A stretch of 64,000 nt of DNA, taken from positions 12,462,302 to 12,526,301 of the forward strand of contig CM023539.1 in NCBI GenBank assembly GCA_013350335.1. Direction: 5' to 3'. The position numbers and the translations under genes are program-made. The notes under the pieces are model-generated. The model was not told the DNA's origin. It did no database searches and saw only the letters and a list, made by a program, of their open reading frames with translations. This DNA is from Chimonanthus salicifolius. Taxonomy: Eukaryota; Streptophyta; Magnoliopsida; Laurales; Calycanthaceae. Below, in pieces: positions 1 to 13,700 of this stretch. The number at the start of each line of letters is the position of its first letter. The first letter of the stretch is position 1.

Positions 1-726
1 AATTTCAGTTAACGGAAAATCAAAGAAAGAACAAAATTTCAACAAGGTAAGGATTTACGATGAAATTTTCAACCACACGAAGGCTTCATAATTTGAAATT
101 CTCAAAAATTAAAATTGCTAATAATTTATTTAAAAGAAAAATTGTAAACAATAAATTTAAATGCTAAAATGAGATTCAAAATACAAATAAGAAATCACCA
201 ATTGGAGATCTCATACTTGAACTCAAACGCAATGCATTGGGCATGCAAGAGCTTTTAGCTATAATGTTTGAAATGCAAAAAATATTAAAAATAAACTTTT
301 TCATCACTCTGACACTTGGTAAACACTTAGTTATAACTTCATCTAAGTATGTTAAAAATACACAAACTTAGGCTTACTAGAAAGGTTATTAAATAAGTTT
401 TTCAATGAATTCAACTTTATAAAAAACTGATATTGTTTGATACATCAAATATGTTTGCAAAGTTAACATCTTTTTCTTAGCCAATCCTAAAATGCCAAGC
501 GTCCTGTCTAAAAATAAAAATACAAAAATACAAAAAAGAAAAAGAAGTGGCATCCAAAGCTTTAATATTTCATTATTAAATCTTAATTTCTTGCTCTTTG
601 AGCATAGGAAAAATGAATCTTTAATGTACGTGGCAATATGACAACAAACATGGCATGAACAACAATGAAAAAAGAGATGCAATAGTGCAACCACTGAAAG
701 GAAGATAAGCTTGTTGCTGTACAATA
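1..726 (-). other. 3' UTR and downstream flank of the transporter
   Basis: Immediately after the TAG at 727 the minus strand is AT-rich without another recognisable gene; the first few hundred bases are presumably 3' UTR. No strong canonical polyadenylation hexamer at the expected distance could be singled out. The open frames seen here are short and of low complexity. Confidence 0.5.
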
Positions 727-1765
727 CTATATATAGAAAATCTGCCCCACATTCAAGAGACTTTCATGGGGAATATTGAAAAAAACACTGTTTTCCCTAC
801 AAATCCTCCTAAGGAATGCGTATATATAATCAACAGCTACTTTCTTCAGGAACCCAGAATCCCCTCTTGCTCTCACTACAGTATTCCCAAGAATGTGCAC
901 AACACCAGAATCTCTACAACTATTTAAGTACTCTAATTCATCCATTTCCAGCTGGTCCGACTGACCTTCGCATGCTATTTGCTTGTAATGGGAACCTAAC
1001 AGGCACAATTGAGTCATGCGACGATTGTGTCAAATCCATGTCGGAAGAAGATACTGAAATGCAGTTTTCAGGCAGTATGAAGTCCGTAGATTTCTCAGTC
1101 TTCTGCCCCCTACAGGGACCGTATTCATCTGAATCTGAGCAACCTTCCATCATAGATTCTAACTGGACGAATAAGAAAAGGTTATCAAAAAGCATCTTCT
1201 CAAAATTGTCATCTTTCTTGTGAAGGTCTCTGTAGCCATATCTTGCAACACAGCGGAACATGTGAAAGTCCTTGGGCCCAATCCGTTTCACAATAAACCG
1301 CTCTTCTACTGGAACAGTATAGACAGGAAGGTACTTCACGCAGACAAAAACTACGACAGAATGGATGGCAGGGACATTAGTTATGAAGTGGGAGAAAATG
1401 TGAGGGACCCCATTTGCCTAGTTCTGTGTATAAAAGGCCTATTCCAGGGACTCTGACCAGTCCCAGACTAGGACCAAGGCCCAAGATCCATGCCATTGAG
1501 ACCTTGCTGTGCATCTCAAGCTCATAGCGCTTTACAGTTCCATAATGCCATACATACATAATAACGAAAAATGCAGCAGCAATCACTAGTGGGGCCCAAC
1601 CACCTTGACCTAACTTGAATAGTACAGCTGAAAGGTAAGTTAATTCGACCGCCAGTGATAAGCCAGTGAAAATTAGGACAATAATCCAATGGCACCGCCA
1701 CACCAGCAACATGATTGGGATCATAAGGAAAGTCGTTACCAGCATAACTATTATAACCGCCGTTC
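727..1765 (-). CDS. KUP exon 9 (last exon), frame broken twice
   Basis: Acceptor GAACAG|GAACGG; stop TAG at 727-729. Encodes membrane segments ([56 protein letters not shown]) and then the long cytosolic tail. After [13 protein letters not shown] (about residue 558) one extra base near 1417-1418 shifts the frame to a TAA at 1377-1379; in the next frame the expected [11 protein letters not shown] continues and runs through [14 protein letters not shown] and [12 protein letters not shown] second +1 shift lies between about 945 and 1015, after [10 protein letters not shown] and before [10 protein letters not shown]. The tail then runs intact to the end ([17 protein letters not shown]). Both shifts are direct observations; their cause is not known. 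Confidence 0.93.
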
Positions 1766-4700
1766 CTGTTCATGAGATGAAATGGTTAAATAAGACAGAA
1801 GTACATAGAATAACAGATGTGAAGTATTATTTGAAGATATTTAGCACAATATCACGGTTTCAGTTTTCAGTGTCATGATATCATCAAAATTTAGTTAAAG
1901 AAATGAGGAAAAAACTAACAATACAAATAAGGTACATACATCTTAAATATTCAAAAAACAGTAGTAGGAATGTAATAATTTTCAATAAGGTAAGCAGTAG
2001 TAAAGACTTCCTGAAAACAAAATAAGGATTATAATGCTGGCAAGTTACTCGTATTGCCTGATGACTGAACACCATACACAGTCCTGATGCATTAGGACGT
2101 ATCTAGATCCTGATGCACAAATTTTGTTTTAACTAGGGCCATAATCTCTTGATCCATTCTTTGGTCCTGATGGGCCCACAACAATGCAGAGGGAACTGAA
2201 TGTTTTCCCTATTGAATGAAATTAACCATCCACATCTACACTTTACACAATTGTTTATAACTTTTTCAATACCGTTGAGTTTTAAGTCAAAACAAATCAG
2301 GATTTCCAATCTGAAAATGTTTGAAATCCCATCAATGATGAGGACCATTACACTTGTACATGACAGATTGATCAAGATGTTGTACCCAAAAGGACAAAAT
2401 TAACAACTTCCAAATAGCAACAGGTCGAGATAACACTTGGACACAGAAAATAGCCCAAAAAAAAGCTGCAGGGAGGACACTGTATCAACCTAAAAATAAC
2501 AATCACGTGAGTCCTTGTCAGCCAGACATTTAAAGGTGGATGTTATCTCCATGTCTGACCATTATGCAGATCGAAGTTTGAAAACTAGAAAACTTGACTC
2601 AATTTTAGTTGAGTCGAGTCTATTTGGAGACTCAACCAAGTCTTTATCGAGTCAAAAGACAGACTCAATGAATTATATACAGTATATTATTCTATAAGTG
2701 GTTTGTATTGTAATGTTTTTCATACGTCTTAATTCATGGGTTGACTAAAGGATGTCATTAGGTGTAATTGATTTGTAATTGATTATTCGTTCCTTTTTTT
2801 CCACTTGATTGGCTCCTGTAATCTATATATACACGTGTACTCTTTTTCTTTGAGACACAATTCAATACAATAAAGAGAAATTTCTCTCTGTTTTTTTTTA
2901 TGACCGCAGGTGTCCAGGTGTCTCTCCCGACTAGTCCATTGGGGTATGTGCACGCCTCCCTACACACACATGCCGGGTTCAAGCAATGGGACCTTACTCT
3001 GTACATAACCCACGGAGAGTACCTCAAAGGGGCTGCCCAGAAATTGACCCCAAGACCTTGCTGCCACATGCAAGAGCCTTGATTGTAGGCCAACACCCCT
3101 GGGGGTCTTTCTCTTCTCCTTTTCCTTTTTTGAATTATTAAAGTCTGCAGTTTGATCTTCAAAGAGGTACATGTTTGGAAAGTTGACCATTGCATGAGAA
3201 AAACTATGAATTTTGTTTTCTCCTTTGAAAAGAGTTAAACTTATTTCTCTAGGACAGAGTTATTTTCTATTGAGATGACAAATGAAGTTTTCATTACTAT
3301 TACTATTGAGAAAGAGAGAGTTGCTCAGCTTTCTTTTGCATGGAAGATGTTTAATACCTCCTCTAGGTGTGCCATTTTGTGGTGTCTAGCCCTTTTGCCA
3401 ATCTCTGGAGCATTTGGTGGGAGCGGAATAATAGGGTCTTTAGGAATTGTGCAGGAAGCCCCCAAAGTCTTGCCAACTGTGTTCTAGCCAAATGTACTGC
3501 TTGGGCTTTCTCCTTGTCCGACTTTCAGCATTTTTCTATTAGTGACATTATGCGTACTTAGAAACAGTGTATTGGCCTTTCCTAGGTTACTTCATTTTTG
3601 TTTTTTGTTTGGGGCATGATTTTGGAAGTGTAAGGGGCTCTTTTGGTTTCTTTTCTGCTTTTATGTACTTCGTTTTTGCACTCTAGTGCTTTTAATATAA
3701 TTTCAATTACCATTTCAAATAAAATAAAATAATAATAACAATGAGATCATGGCCACAATATACAACGCTTCTTCCACCCCTGTCTTTCACTGTGATTCTC
3801 TAAGAATGAACATTTACAACATGGGAACTACCTCTTTACCTTTCTCTATGAATTACACAAAAATCAGTGACTAATGTTGGCAGGTAGTCTTGAGCGTAGG
3901 ATATTGTTAGTGCCCCGGCTTGCCGAGTCCCTAATTTGTCAATTCCATGACTATGGGAAAAACACTTGCTAGAAGATTTGAATACTCAAGATTGATCCGA
4001 AGAATGAAGATCAAGTCCAAGTTTCTAAAGCTCATCAGTGTATGGCAATCACAAAGGTAAAACTGGCCATAGATGACCTTAGGTGGAACCCACCCCCTTA
4101 GTGGACCTTGCCGAGACTTAGGGATCATATTGGTAAAATTAATCCAAGTCTAAGTGATGCCTGGACAGTCACAGAACCATATAGGATAAACATTAGAAAT
4201 CTGGTAATCTGTCAGGACAACCCGTCAAGTCCACCGACCCATCGGTGAGATAGGACAGACCCATCGAGGTCATCGATATGTCGATTGTATTGACAAGGGT
4301 TCTGGACTAGAAGGATTGTCATTCAGGGCTCGAGCATATCGTGTCCACCGACCCCTCGGTGAACACAGGACCGACCCATCGAGGTCCTCGATATGTCGAC
4401 TGGGATTATGCAGTCTCGGGACAAAAACAAACTGTAAAATCAGTCTGCTCTCTGATAAACGGGTTCGACCTGTCAGCGAGCTTGACATGTCGATCTGGGT
4501 CAAGTATGAGTTCTGGACTTAGGACTCTAGGGTACTCTCAGACAGACACATCGAGGTCATCGACCCATCAAGAGTACCAGGACCCACCCATCGATGGACA
4601 TACATGTCGATCAATATTTTCGAGGTTTTGGTTAAGCAGGGTTTGTATTTTATGCTGCTATCTAATAAACTGGACCGACCCATCGACAAGCTCGACATAT

Positions 4701-7700
4701 CGAACATAAGGATTATCGACCTATCCGGTGACACCGACCCATCGGTAGTTCCAATTTATGTACCGTTGGATTACAATTAATGCACAACGGTCGGGTGGCT
4801 GAACAGTCACATTTAAGTTCACTGACCCATCAGTGTGATCGACCTGTCGGTGAAGAACAGTTACGAAAACTGGTTTGTCTCCTCTATAAATTCAACACTA
4901 TTTCCAACTGTTTGGAGATCCTTGGAGAAAACATTTATGAGTCTTTTCTACCACACTCATCAGTGATATGAATAGGCTAAGGAAGGATCATCATCTCTCT
5001 TGTACACATTTTGGTGAATCATTCAAATCAACCAATCTTCATAGATTGAGTTTGAAAGAGAGAACGAGACGCAAAGGCAAATCATCGAGGATAGACATTG
5101 GTGACCCCAATTTCCTACTGGTTGAACATATCTTGTGATTGCTCTACACTTGGTGCATCATCGGCACGCTTGCGAGATCACATTGGGAGGAGATTTGAGA
5201 AGCACACATCTACACATTGCAAAGCTTGAAAGGCAAGTGCTTCTCCTTGGTTTGTATTTTATTTTTTATAAATCTAAACTTGTGAAGTGGATTAAAAAGG
5301 GTGTACTCTTGAACCATTATAAAAAATAGAGGGTTTATTCTAGGCATTGGTGTTGGGTGAAAGTCCCAACCAATTGGATATGTGGAATTCATATTCTATT
5401 TAATGTGGGTGTAATTCCCCACTTATTGAATTTGGGATAGTCCAAGGTTAGGTGAGTCCATCAGTGGATGTAGGAGGGTTTACTCCGAACCACTATACAT
5501 TGGTCTTGTGGTGTTAGAGCTAATTGCTTGAATGTTTGCCTAATCACATTTGCTAACACACACACTTGATAGTTATTTTTGTTGCTAATTTTGTTAATCA
5601 ATCAAGGAAATTTTTAAAAGACCAACAAATTATTAGATTGCCCTACTCACCCCCCACTCTAGGGTCGATCTTGTTCTAGCACTATGGGAGTTTCAATTTT
5701 CATCTACGTGTTCGCTTCTTTTTCTTTTTTTTTTTTTTTACCATGACACAGGGGTAGCTAGGTGTTGAATCTAATAATAAAAAGAAATAAAGAAAGGAAA
5801 AAGAGATGAATGTCAGAGAATAATGATTCTCAGAATTGTATTAAGATGTATTTCCTCTTAGAGGGTACAGGTATATATAAGAGAGAGAGAGCCAATTAAG
5901 GTGGCCTAAAAAGGAAAACATTAATTACAAGTTGGCTATATAAATACATTGAACTTGGACACTGTCTGTCCAGAGATGGGTCCCGAGTTAAGTCAGGTCC
6001 CACAACACTCCCCTTCAAGCTAGTTCGAAGATATCCAGTAATCCCAACTTGCTAATAATGGAATCAAGTTGAGTTCGAGGAACCGACTTAGTGGAAATGT
6101 TGGCAAGTTGATCAGAGGACTTCAGATGAGGAGTGACAAGGCGGCCTTCAGAAATGTGTTGTCGTAGGAAGTGACAATTAACCTCAATGTGCTTGGTCTG
6201 CTCATAAAAGACTGGATTGGAGGCGATGTTGATAGCGGCCTGATTGTCACAAAACATAATGAGTGGGTCACGTGGAGCAAAACCCAATTCCTGAAGAAAC
6301 TGGCGGACCCAAAGAAGCTCAGTTGTAGTATTGGCCATTGTATGATACTCAGCTTCAGCACTGGAGTGAGCAATAACAAATTGTTTCTTACTACGCCATC
6401 CGACTAGATGAGAGCCCAAAAAGACGAAATAGCCAGTTGTTGAGCGGCGATCATCAAGAGAGCCGGCCCAATCAGCATCTGAATAGCCACGAAGACAGCA
6501 TGAAGATGGGTATCCCGTGGTTTGTGCATGAACTGACTAACCACACCAACTACATAGGAGAGATCGGGTCGTGTAATAGTGAGATAAATCAATTTCCCCA
6601 CCAACTTCTGATAGAATGAAGGACTATCAAGAGGAGTCCTGTCTGCGGCAGAGAGCTTCATATTGACATCTAAGAAGGTCAAGAGCATACTTGCGCTGAG
6701 ATAAAGAGAGTCCTCTAAAAGAACGAGCGACTTCAATATCCAAAAAATAACACAATGGCCCCAGATCTTTAATAGCAAATGTGCGTTGTAGATATTTTTT
6801 GAAGGTAGTTATGGCAACAGCGTCATTAACGATGAGGACAATGTCATCAACATACACCACTAGAATCATGACCACAGAGTGAAGACGGTAGATAAAAATT
6901 GAGTGATCCATCTGACATTTAGAGAAACCATAAGGTAACAGTGCATTGTTGAACTTCTCAAACCACGCCCGTGGAGACTGCTTGAGGCCATATAGAGCTT
7001 TTTGGAGTTTGCAGACAGACTGAGGCTCCCCCGGATTAACAAACCCTGGTGGTGGAAGCATATAAATTTCATCATGAAGATCACCATGAAGGAAGGCATT
7101 CTTCACATCTGACTGATGCAGCAGCCAGTCATAAGTGGTGGCAATGGAAATCAAGATGCGAACAGAAGTAATCTTGGCCACGGGGGAGAAGGTTTCCTGA
7201 TAATCCACCCCGTAAGTTTGTGTGAATCCTTTGGCAACAAGACGAGCTTTATACTGGGCGATGGAGCCATCCGGATTATGTTTTAAAGCAAAAACCCATT
7301 TGCACCCGACTAGAGTTTTACCTTGATGCAGGGGAACCATGTCCCATGTGTGATTCTACTCAAGGGCTGAGTTCCTCTTCCATGGCTGCCTTCCACAAGG
7401 GATCACGGAGAGCAGTGTCAAACCGCTTGAGTATCTTAGTACTGTCCAAAGCTGCAAGAAAAGTGTGATAGGCAGGAGAGACAGCATGATAAGACATAAA
7501 ATGGTCAAGAGGATGCGAGGTACAAGTACGTTTACCTTTGCGGAGGGCAATGGGAAGATCAGAGGCATCTGTAAGGGAAGGATCTGGGCCGGGAACAGAT
7601 GACGTGGTGGTGTTCTCGCGGAGCGGAGGCCTTAGCTGTCTGCAGTGATATACCAGAGTGGGCTTAGCAGTGCTAGTGGGACGCACGTCAAAGCCAGTAG

Positions 7701-10700
7701 GACTCAAGTCAGGAGGGAGGAGAGGAAGAACTGGAGAAGGGACAGATGGTGAAGAGAAGTAAGGGACTGTCTCGAAAAGGTAACATCCATAGACACATAT
7801 GTTTTGCCAGTAATTGGATCAAGACACTTGTAGCCTTTATGGAATGTGGAATATCCCAAAAAAACACCCCTCACAGTACGGGGGGAAAGTTTATCACCAG
7901 AAAATTGGTGAACAAAGCAGGCACATCCAAATATATGTAAGGGAAGAAGAGGAATATGTTTATGAAGAGAGAGAAGATCAATGGGTGATTTGTCCTAGCA
8001 GAACTCAGGATGGCATGTGATTCATAAGGTAGCATGAGGTTAGATAGCCTCAAGCCAGTACGACTGTGGGACATGCATGGAAAAAAGGAGAGAGCGGGCG
8101 ACTTCAAGAAGATGTTTGTTTTTGCGTTTAAGCTACACCATTCTGTTGTGGTGTAGATGGACAAGAAAGTTGGGATTCAATACCATGCTCTTGCAGAAAT
8201 TGAGCAAAACAATGAGACAGATATTCTCCCTCATTATCACTACGCAAAATTTTAATTTTAGAACCAAATTGAGTGGCAACCCAATTATAAAATGTGTGAA
8301 AGTGATCAAACACTTCAGACTTATGCTTCATGATATAAATCCAGGTCATGCGAGAATAATCATCAATAAATGACACAAAGTAACGTAAACCAGTGCGAGA
8401 AAGTGAGGGTGATTGCCAAACATCAGAATGAATAATAGAAAATAAAGAAGATGCACATTGCGATATCTGGGATTTGGGCGTCCCAGGCAACAATCCAAAA
8501 AACCAACAGATCGAAGGGCCCATACTGATCAGATCAGAGATCCAATGGGACAGATGGATAGGCCATCCAAAAACAGAAGGGGTATGGTGGGGTCCCGCCG
8601 GGGAAATCTTTTCCGGTCACCGGATTGAAGGCCAAGAACTTAGGGCTGCCGGGAAGGGGGAAAAAAACTGAAGGAGCAGGACACAATAAAATGACCAGAT
8701 CTGCAAAAAGAAGAAGGACAGGAGGGAGAATTCCGCAACAGAAGTCCAGTGGAGAGTTGGAGAAGAGGCCGGAGGTTGATGATGAACAGTAACTCCGACG
8801 AGGAACAGTAAAACTGAATAAAAAACACCTCCTAAAGGGTTCAGAAATTCATTCTGGCTGATACCATGTTGAATCTAGTAATAAAAAGAAATAAAGAAAG
8901 AAAAAAGAGATGAATATCAGAGGATAATGATTCTCAGAATTGTATTAAGATGTATTTCCTCTTAGAGGGTACATGTATATATAAGAGAGAGAGAGCCAAT
9001 TAAGGTGGCTAAAAAAGAAAAACATTAATTACAAGTTGACTACTGTAAATACATAGAACTTGGACACTATCGTAAATACATTGAACTTGGACACTGTCTA
9101 TCCAGAGATGGGACCCGAGTTAAGTCGGGTCCCACAACACTAGGGTTACAACGAATGACTTGTTTGAGTTGGAATCAAGAAAGTTGACTCAAGCAAGTTT
9201 TAGCCCGACTCAACAAGTTGACCTCGAGTCAATTGGAAAACTTGTTCAGCATCAAGTTTATCGTTGATTTACTCAATTTTACAATTCAATCAAGCCAACT
9301 TCCCAAGTCGACTGAGTTTTTATTAATTTTTTATACCATGATTAAGCATAAATGCGATACTTCAAACACATACCCAATGTGTTCCCAGTTAGGGGTAGAA
9401 ATTTCTGACCCGGCCTATAAAACCACCAGACTTGACCCCAAAAAAGAAAAAGAGGTTTGGGTCATGCATTTCTTAAAAAAAATAAATTGCCCCGCCCGAC
9501 CCGACCCGACTCGAAATAAATCCAAGTAGGGTTGGTAGAGGGGTCCCGAGCCCGAACCCAACTCAAATTGAATTAAAATTAGTCTTTAAATAATTTATTT
9601 ATTTATTATCTATTAATTTTAGGCCCATGTACCCCACCAAGTTAAAAAATCTTATCCTATTGTATGAACTTTCCATATCCCAATGTGCTCACATGAAATG
9701 GAAAGCCTTGTTATCTTTTATCTTCTATTAAAAATGACTTTTATTTAATTTTTCTAAATTTTTAAAATTTTTATATAAATTTGGGTCGAGTCAGTAGTTA
9801 AAAAGTCCGGGTTGGGTTAGGTCGGGTCAGACTAAAAAATTGTTATTACCCATCCCCACTGTAGAAAGTAATAAGGAGAATAACTGGAGAAGAATAATTT
9901 CTCTTGCATTGAATTGTCTCAAAATCTATGGGAGAATATATGTTTAATAATAACGAGAGCCAACTACAGCGGTAAGAATGAAATGAAATCAAACAATAAG
10001 CAATTACAATAAATTGCACAGCTAGCAATATATTTCGAGTCAACTTTCCAAACTGAGAATATTCTAGTCAACTATGTTCAAAAGTGGGTTCCACATGGTC
10101 TACTAGGTTTTGTAGTGGGTTCCACAACACTCCCCCTCAAAGATACTGAGTAAGCCCAGCCCAGCTTGCTTAAAACATGATTGAGTTAGGTCAGAGAAAC
10201 AACCTTGGTAAGCATATCTGCAAGTTGGTCCTTGGATTGTAGATAAGGAGTGAAAATCTGGACTTAAAAAATGTGTTGCCGAAGGAAGTGACAATCGACT
10301 TAAATATACTTAGTCCTTCTCATGAAAGATAGGGTTTGAGGCTATGTTGATGGCAACCTGATTGTCACGAAACATTATTAACGAATCAGTAAGCGGCAAG
10401 GCCTAACTCGAAGAGAAATTGCCGAAACCACAATAACTCAGAAGCAGTATTGGTCATAGCACGATATTTTGCTCCAGCACTTGACCGAGCAATAACGTTC
10501 TGCTTCTTGCTCCGTCAGGAAACTAAATGTGATCCTAAGAAGACACAATAACCAAAAGTAGAACAACGGTCATCAGGAGACCCAGCCCAATCAACATTGG
10601 AATAGTCATGAACGAGCAAGTGAGACTATAGTACATAGAACAATCCTTGTCCAAGATGAGCCTTGATATAACAAAGGATATAAAAGACATGATGTAGATG

Positions 10701-13700
10701 AGTATCACGTGGATCATGCATGAACTGGCTGACCACACCTTTAACATATGATAAATCCAGTCAGGTGATAGTAAACTAAATTAGTTTGCCAACTAATTTC
10801 TGATAAAAGAAAGGATCATCAAAGGAGGGTCATATTTGAAATAGATAGCTTTGTGTTGACATCCAATGGAGTATCAATGGGTTTACATCCAGAATACCTA
10901 GCATCCTGCAATATATCTAGAGCATACTTTCGTTGAGAGAGAGAGAGAGAGAGGCCTCGAGATGAACAAGCGACCTCGATCCCATGAAATTAATGGAGTT
11001 GCCCCAGATTGTTGATGTCAAATGTACGGAATAGATACTCTCTTTGAACACATAAATAACAGTATCATTATTTCCAGTAAGTACAATATCGTCAACATAC
11101 AGCACAAGAATAATCACAACGGAGTTGACACAATTAAGAAACACTGAGTGATCTGTTTGACATCGAGAAAATCCATATAGTAATAAAGCACCACAGAATT
11201 TATCAAACCATGCTCGCGGAGATTGCTTGAGGCCATAGATAGCTTTCTTCAATTTACAGATAAAGTGTGTCTCCCCCTGTTGCACAAACCCGGGAGGTGG
11301 AAGCATATAGACTTCTTCCTGTAAATCACCATGTAGAAAGGTATTCTTCACATCCAATTGATGTAGAGGCCAGTTCTCTATGGTGACATGTTAACTTGAG
11401 ATTTCGTGGAATTAGGGTCAATGTGGGGTCTTGGGAGTGAAATGGAGAGTAAAAACCCATGGAAAGGATGGTGGGATGAGGGATTGAGACCATGCATGGA
11501 GGAGACCAAACCAAATCGAATTGGGGGCATGTTAGGGAGCTTGCATGGGGTTTTGGCTCAAGTAGATGAGCTGGGAATCGAACTTAGCTGAGGGTTAGCT
11601 GGGTTGTGCAAGGGTTGCGGAGGATATTGGGCTAAACCTTCCCATTGAAAGACCAAATTTTAGGGCTTTTGGCCCTATACTGAAATTAGAGACCTTTCAC
11701 TTGAATGGATGCTTATAATGTGTTATTGTGTTGTTTGTGTGTGTCCAGCTTCCAATTCGTCAGGTGTGAACGATCGCCGCCTTGCGGAAGACCCAAGGAC
11801 ATCAGTTGAGCACTAGGTGAGGGTTTCTCCACACTTTAGTAGACTCGAGCATTCATTGTGTTAATTGTGGAAATTATAGACTCATGTGTGAAGTGTGATG
11901 ATGTTGTGATTGTATAATATGTGCTTAAATTATGATGGAAGGGTGTGGGTAGTGTTGAATATTATAATAAAATTAAGAAAATATGTAGAAGAAAAGAAGA
12001 AATAGAGGAAAGATCTACTGAGAGAATCCTCTCCCTTTCCTGTATTGTATTCCAATGTATGTTTCAACTTTACATTGTACATGAATAAATAGAGTATGAG
12101 GAAGCCAATCATGATGGTAAAAAAGGAAAATAATTAATCTAAATCTAACGACAACGGTGTCGTGCAAAATACATTGAATGTGGACACTTTCTATCCCAAA
12201 TGGGTCGGGTCTCCCAACACTCCCTCTCAAGCTGGTTCGAAAATATCTAATAATCACAGCTTGCTAACAACAGAATCAAGTTGAGCCCGAGGAACTGACT
12301 TGGTGGAAATGTTGGCAAGTTGATCAGAGGGATTTCAGATGTAGAGTGACAAGGCGACCTTTAGTAATATGTTGGCGAAGGAAGTGGCAATCGACCTTCA
12401 ATGTGCTTGGTTCTCTCATGAAAGACCGGATTGGATGCGATGTTGATGGCCGCTTGATTATCACAGAACATAATAAGGGGATCAATAGGAGCAAAGCCCA
12501 ATTCTGTAAGAAACTGACAGATCCAAAGTACTTCAGCGGTAGTATTAGCCATGGCACGATACTCAGCTTTAGCACTGGAACAGGCCACAACAGACTGCTT
12601 CTTACTGTGCCAGCAGACCAGATGGGAGTCCAAGAAGACGTAATAACCAGTGGTAGAACGTCGGTCATCAGGAGAGCCTGCCCAATCAAGTGTCGGAATA
12701 ACCTCGAACAGGCAAAAAAGTATGGTGAGCAAAGAAAAATCCCCGTCCTAGATGAGATTTAATGTAGTGGAGGATGCGGAAGACTGCTTGGAGATGAGTA
12801 TCCCAGGGAGCCTGCATGAATTGGCTAACAACACTAACAGTATATGATAAATCAAGTCGGGTGATGGTGAGGTAAATTAATTTCTCAACCAACTTCTAAT
12901 AAAACATAGGAGAATCCAGAAGAGTCCCATTAGAGGCAAAGAGCTTGGTGTTGGTATCAAGTGGAGTATCAGCTGGTTTGCAACCAGAGTAACCGGCATC
13001 TTGAAGGAGATCAAGGGCATACTTGCGTTGAAATAAAGTGAGGCCCTGAGATGAACGAGCAACTTCAATCCCAAGAAAGTAACGCAATGGTCCCAGATCT
13101 TTGATAGCAAACTTGCGGTGAAGATATGCTTTGAAGGTAGAGATGGCAGTCGCATCATTGTCAATGAGAACAATATCATCCACATAAACAACTAAAATCA
13201 TAACCACAGTAGAACGTCGATAAATAAAGACTGAGTGATCCATCTGGCATCTGGAAAAACCATAAGACAATACAGCACTGCTGAACTTCTCAAACCAAGC
13301 CCGAGGAGATTGCTTGAGGCCATACAAAGCTTTCCGGAGACGACAGACAAAATGGGACTCCCCCTGCTTGACAAACCCTTGAGGGGGTAGCATATAAACT
13401 TCATCCTATAAATCACCATGGAGGAAGGCATTCTTCACATCTAACTGATGAAGCGGCCAAGCATTGGTGGTGGCAAGAGAGATCAAAATTCGAACAGATG
13501 TGATCTTGGTCACTGGTGAAAAGGTATCTTGATAGTCCACCCTATAGGTCTGTGTGAATCCTTTAGTAACTAGACGAGCCTTATAGCGAACAATGGACCC
13601 ATCGGGATTGTGTTTCAAGGCAAATATCCATTTGCAGCCAACCGGAGTGTTGCCTGGAGGAAGAGGCACCATTTCCCAAATATGATTCTGTTCTAGAGCG

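Larger units (their letters stand above)
5763..9139 (-). mobile_element. Ty1/copia element lacking gag and protease, TSD ctagg
   Basis: LTRs at 5763-6007 and 8867-9139 are clearly similar, each starting TGTTGAATCT and ending CCCACAACA. The 5-bp duplication ctagg is at 5758-5762 and 9140-9144. On the minus strand the primer-binding site follows the 8867 LTR (TGGTATCAGCC, initiator-Met type) and a polypurine tract GAAGGGGAG abuts the 6007 LTR end. Integrase, reverse transcriptase and RNase H pieces are present; gag, protease and the integrase N-terminus are deleted. It is therefore not autonomous. Confidence 0.9.

Noticed and set aside
4215..4870. A CRISPR-like array
   Set aside because: Repeats are short, variable and irregularly spaced, the context is a plant intron, and there are no cas genes.
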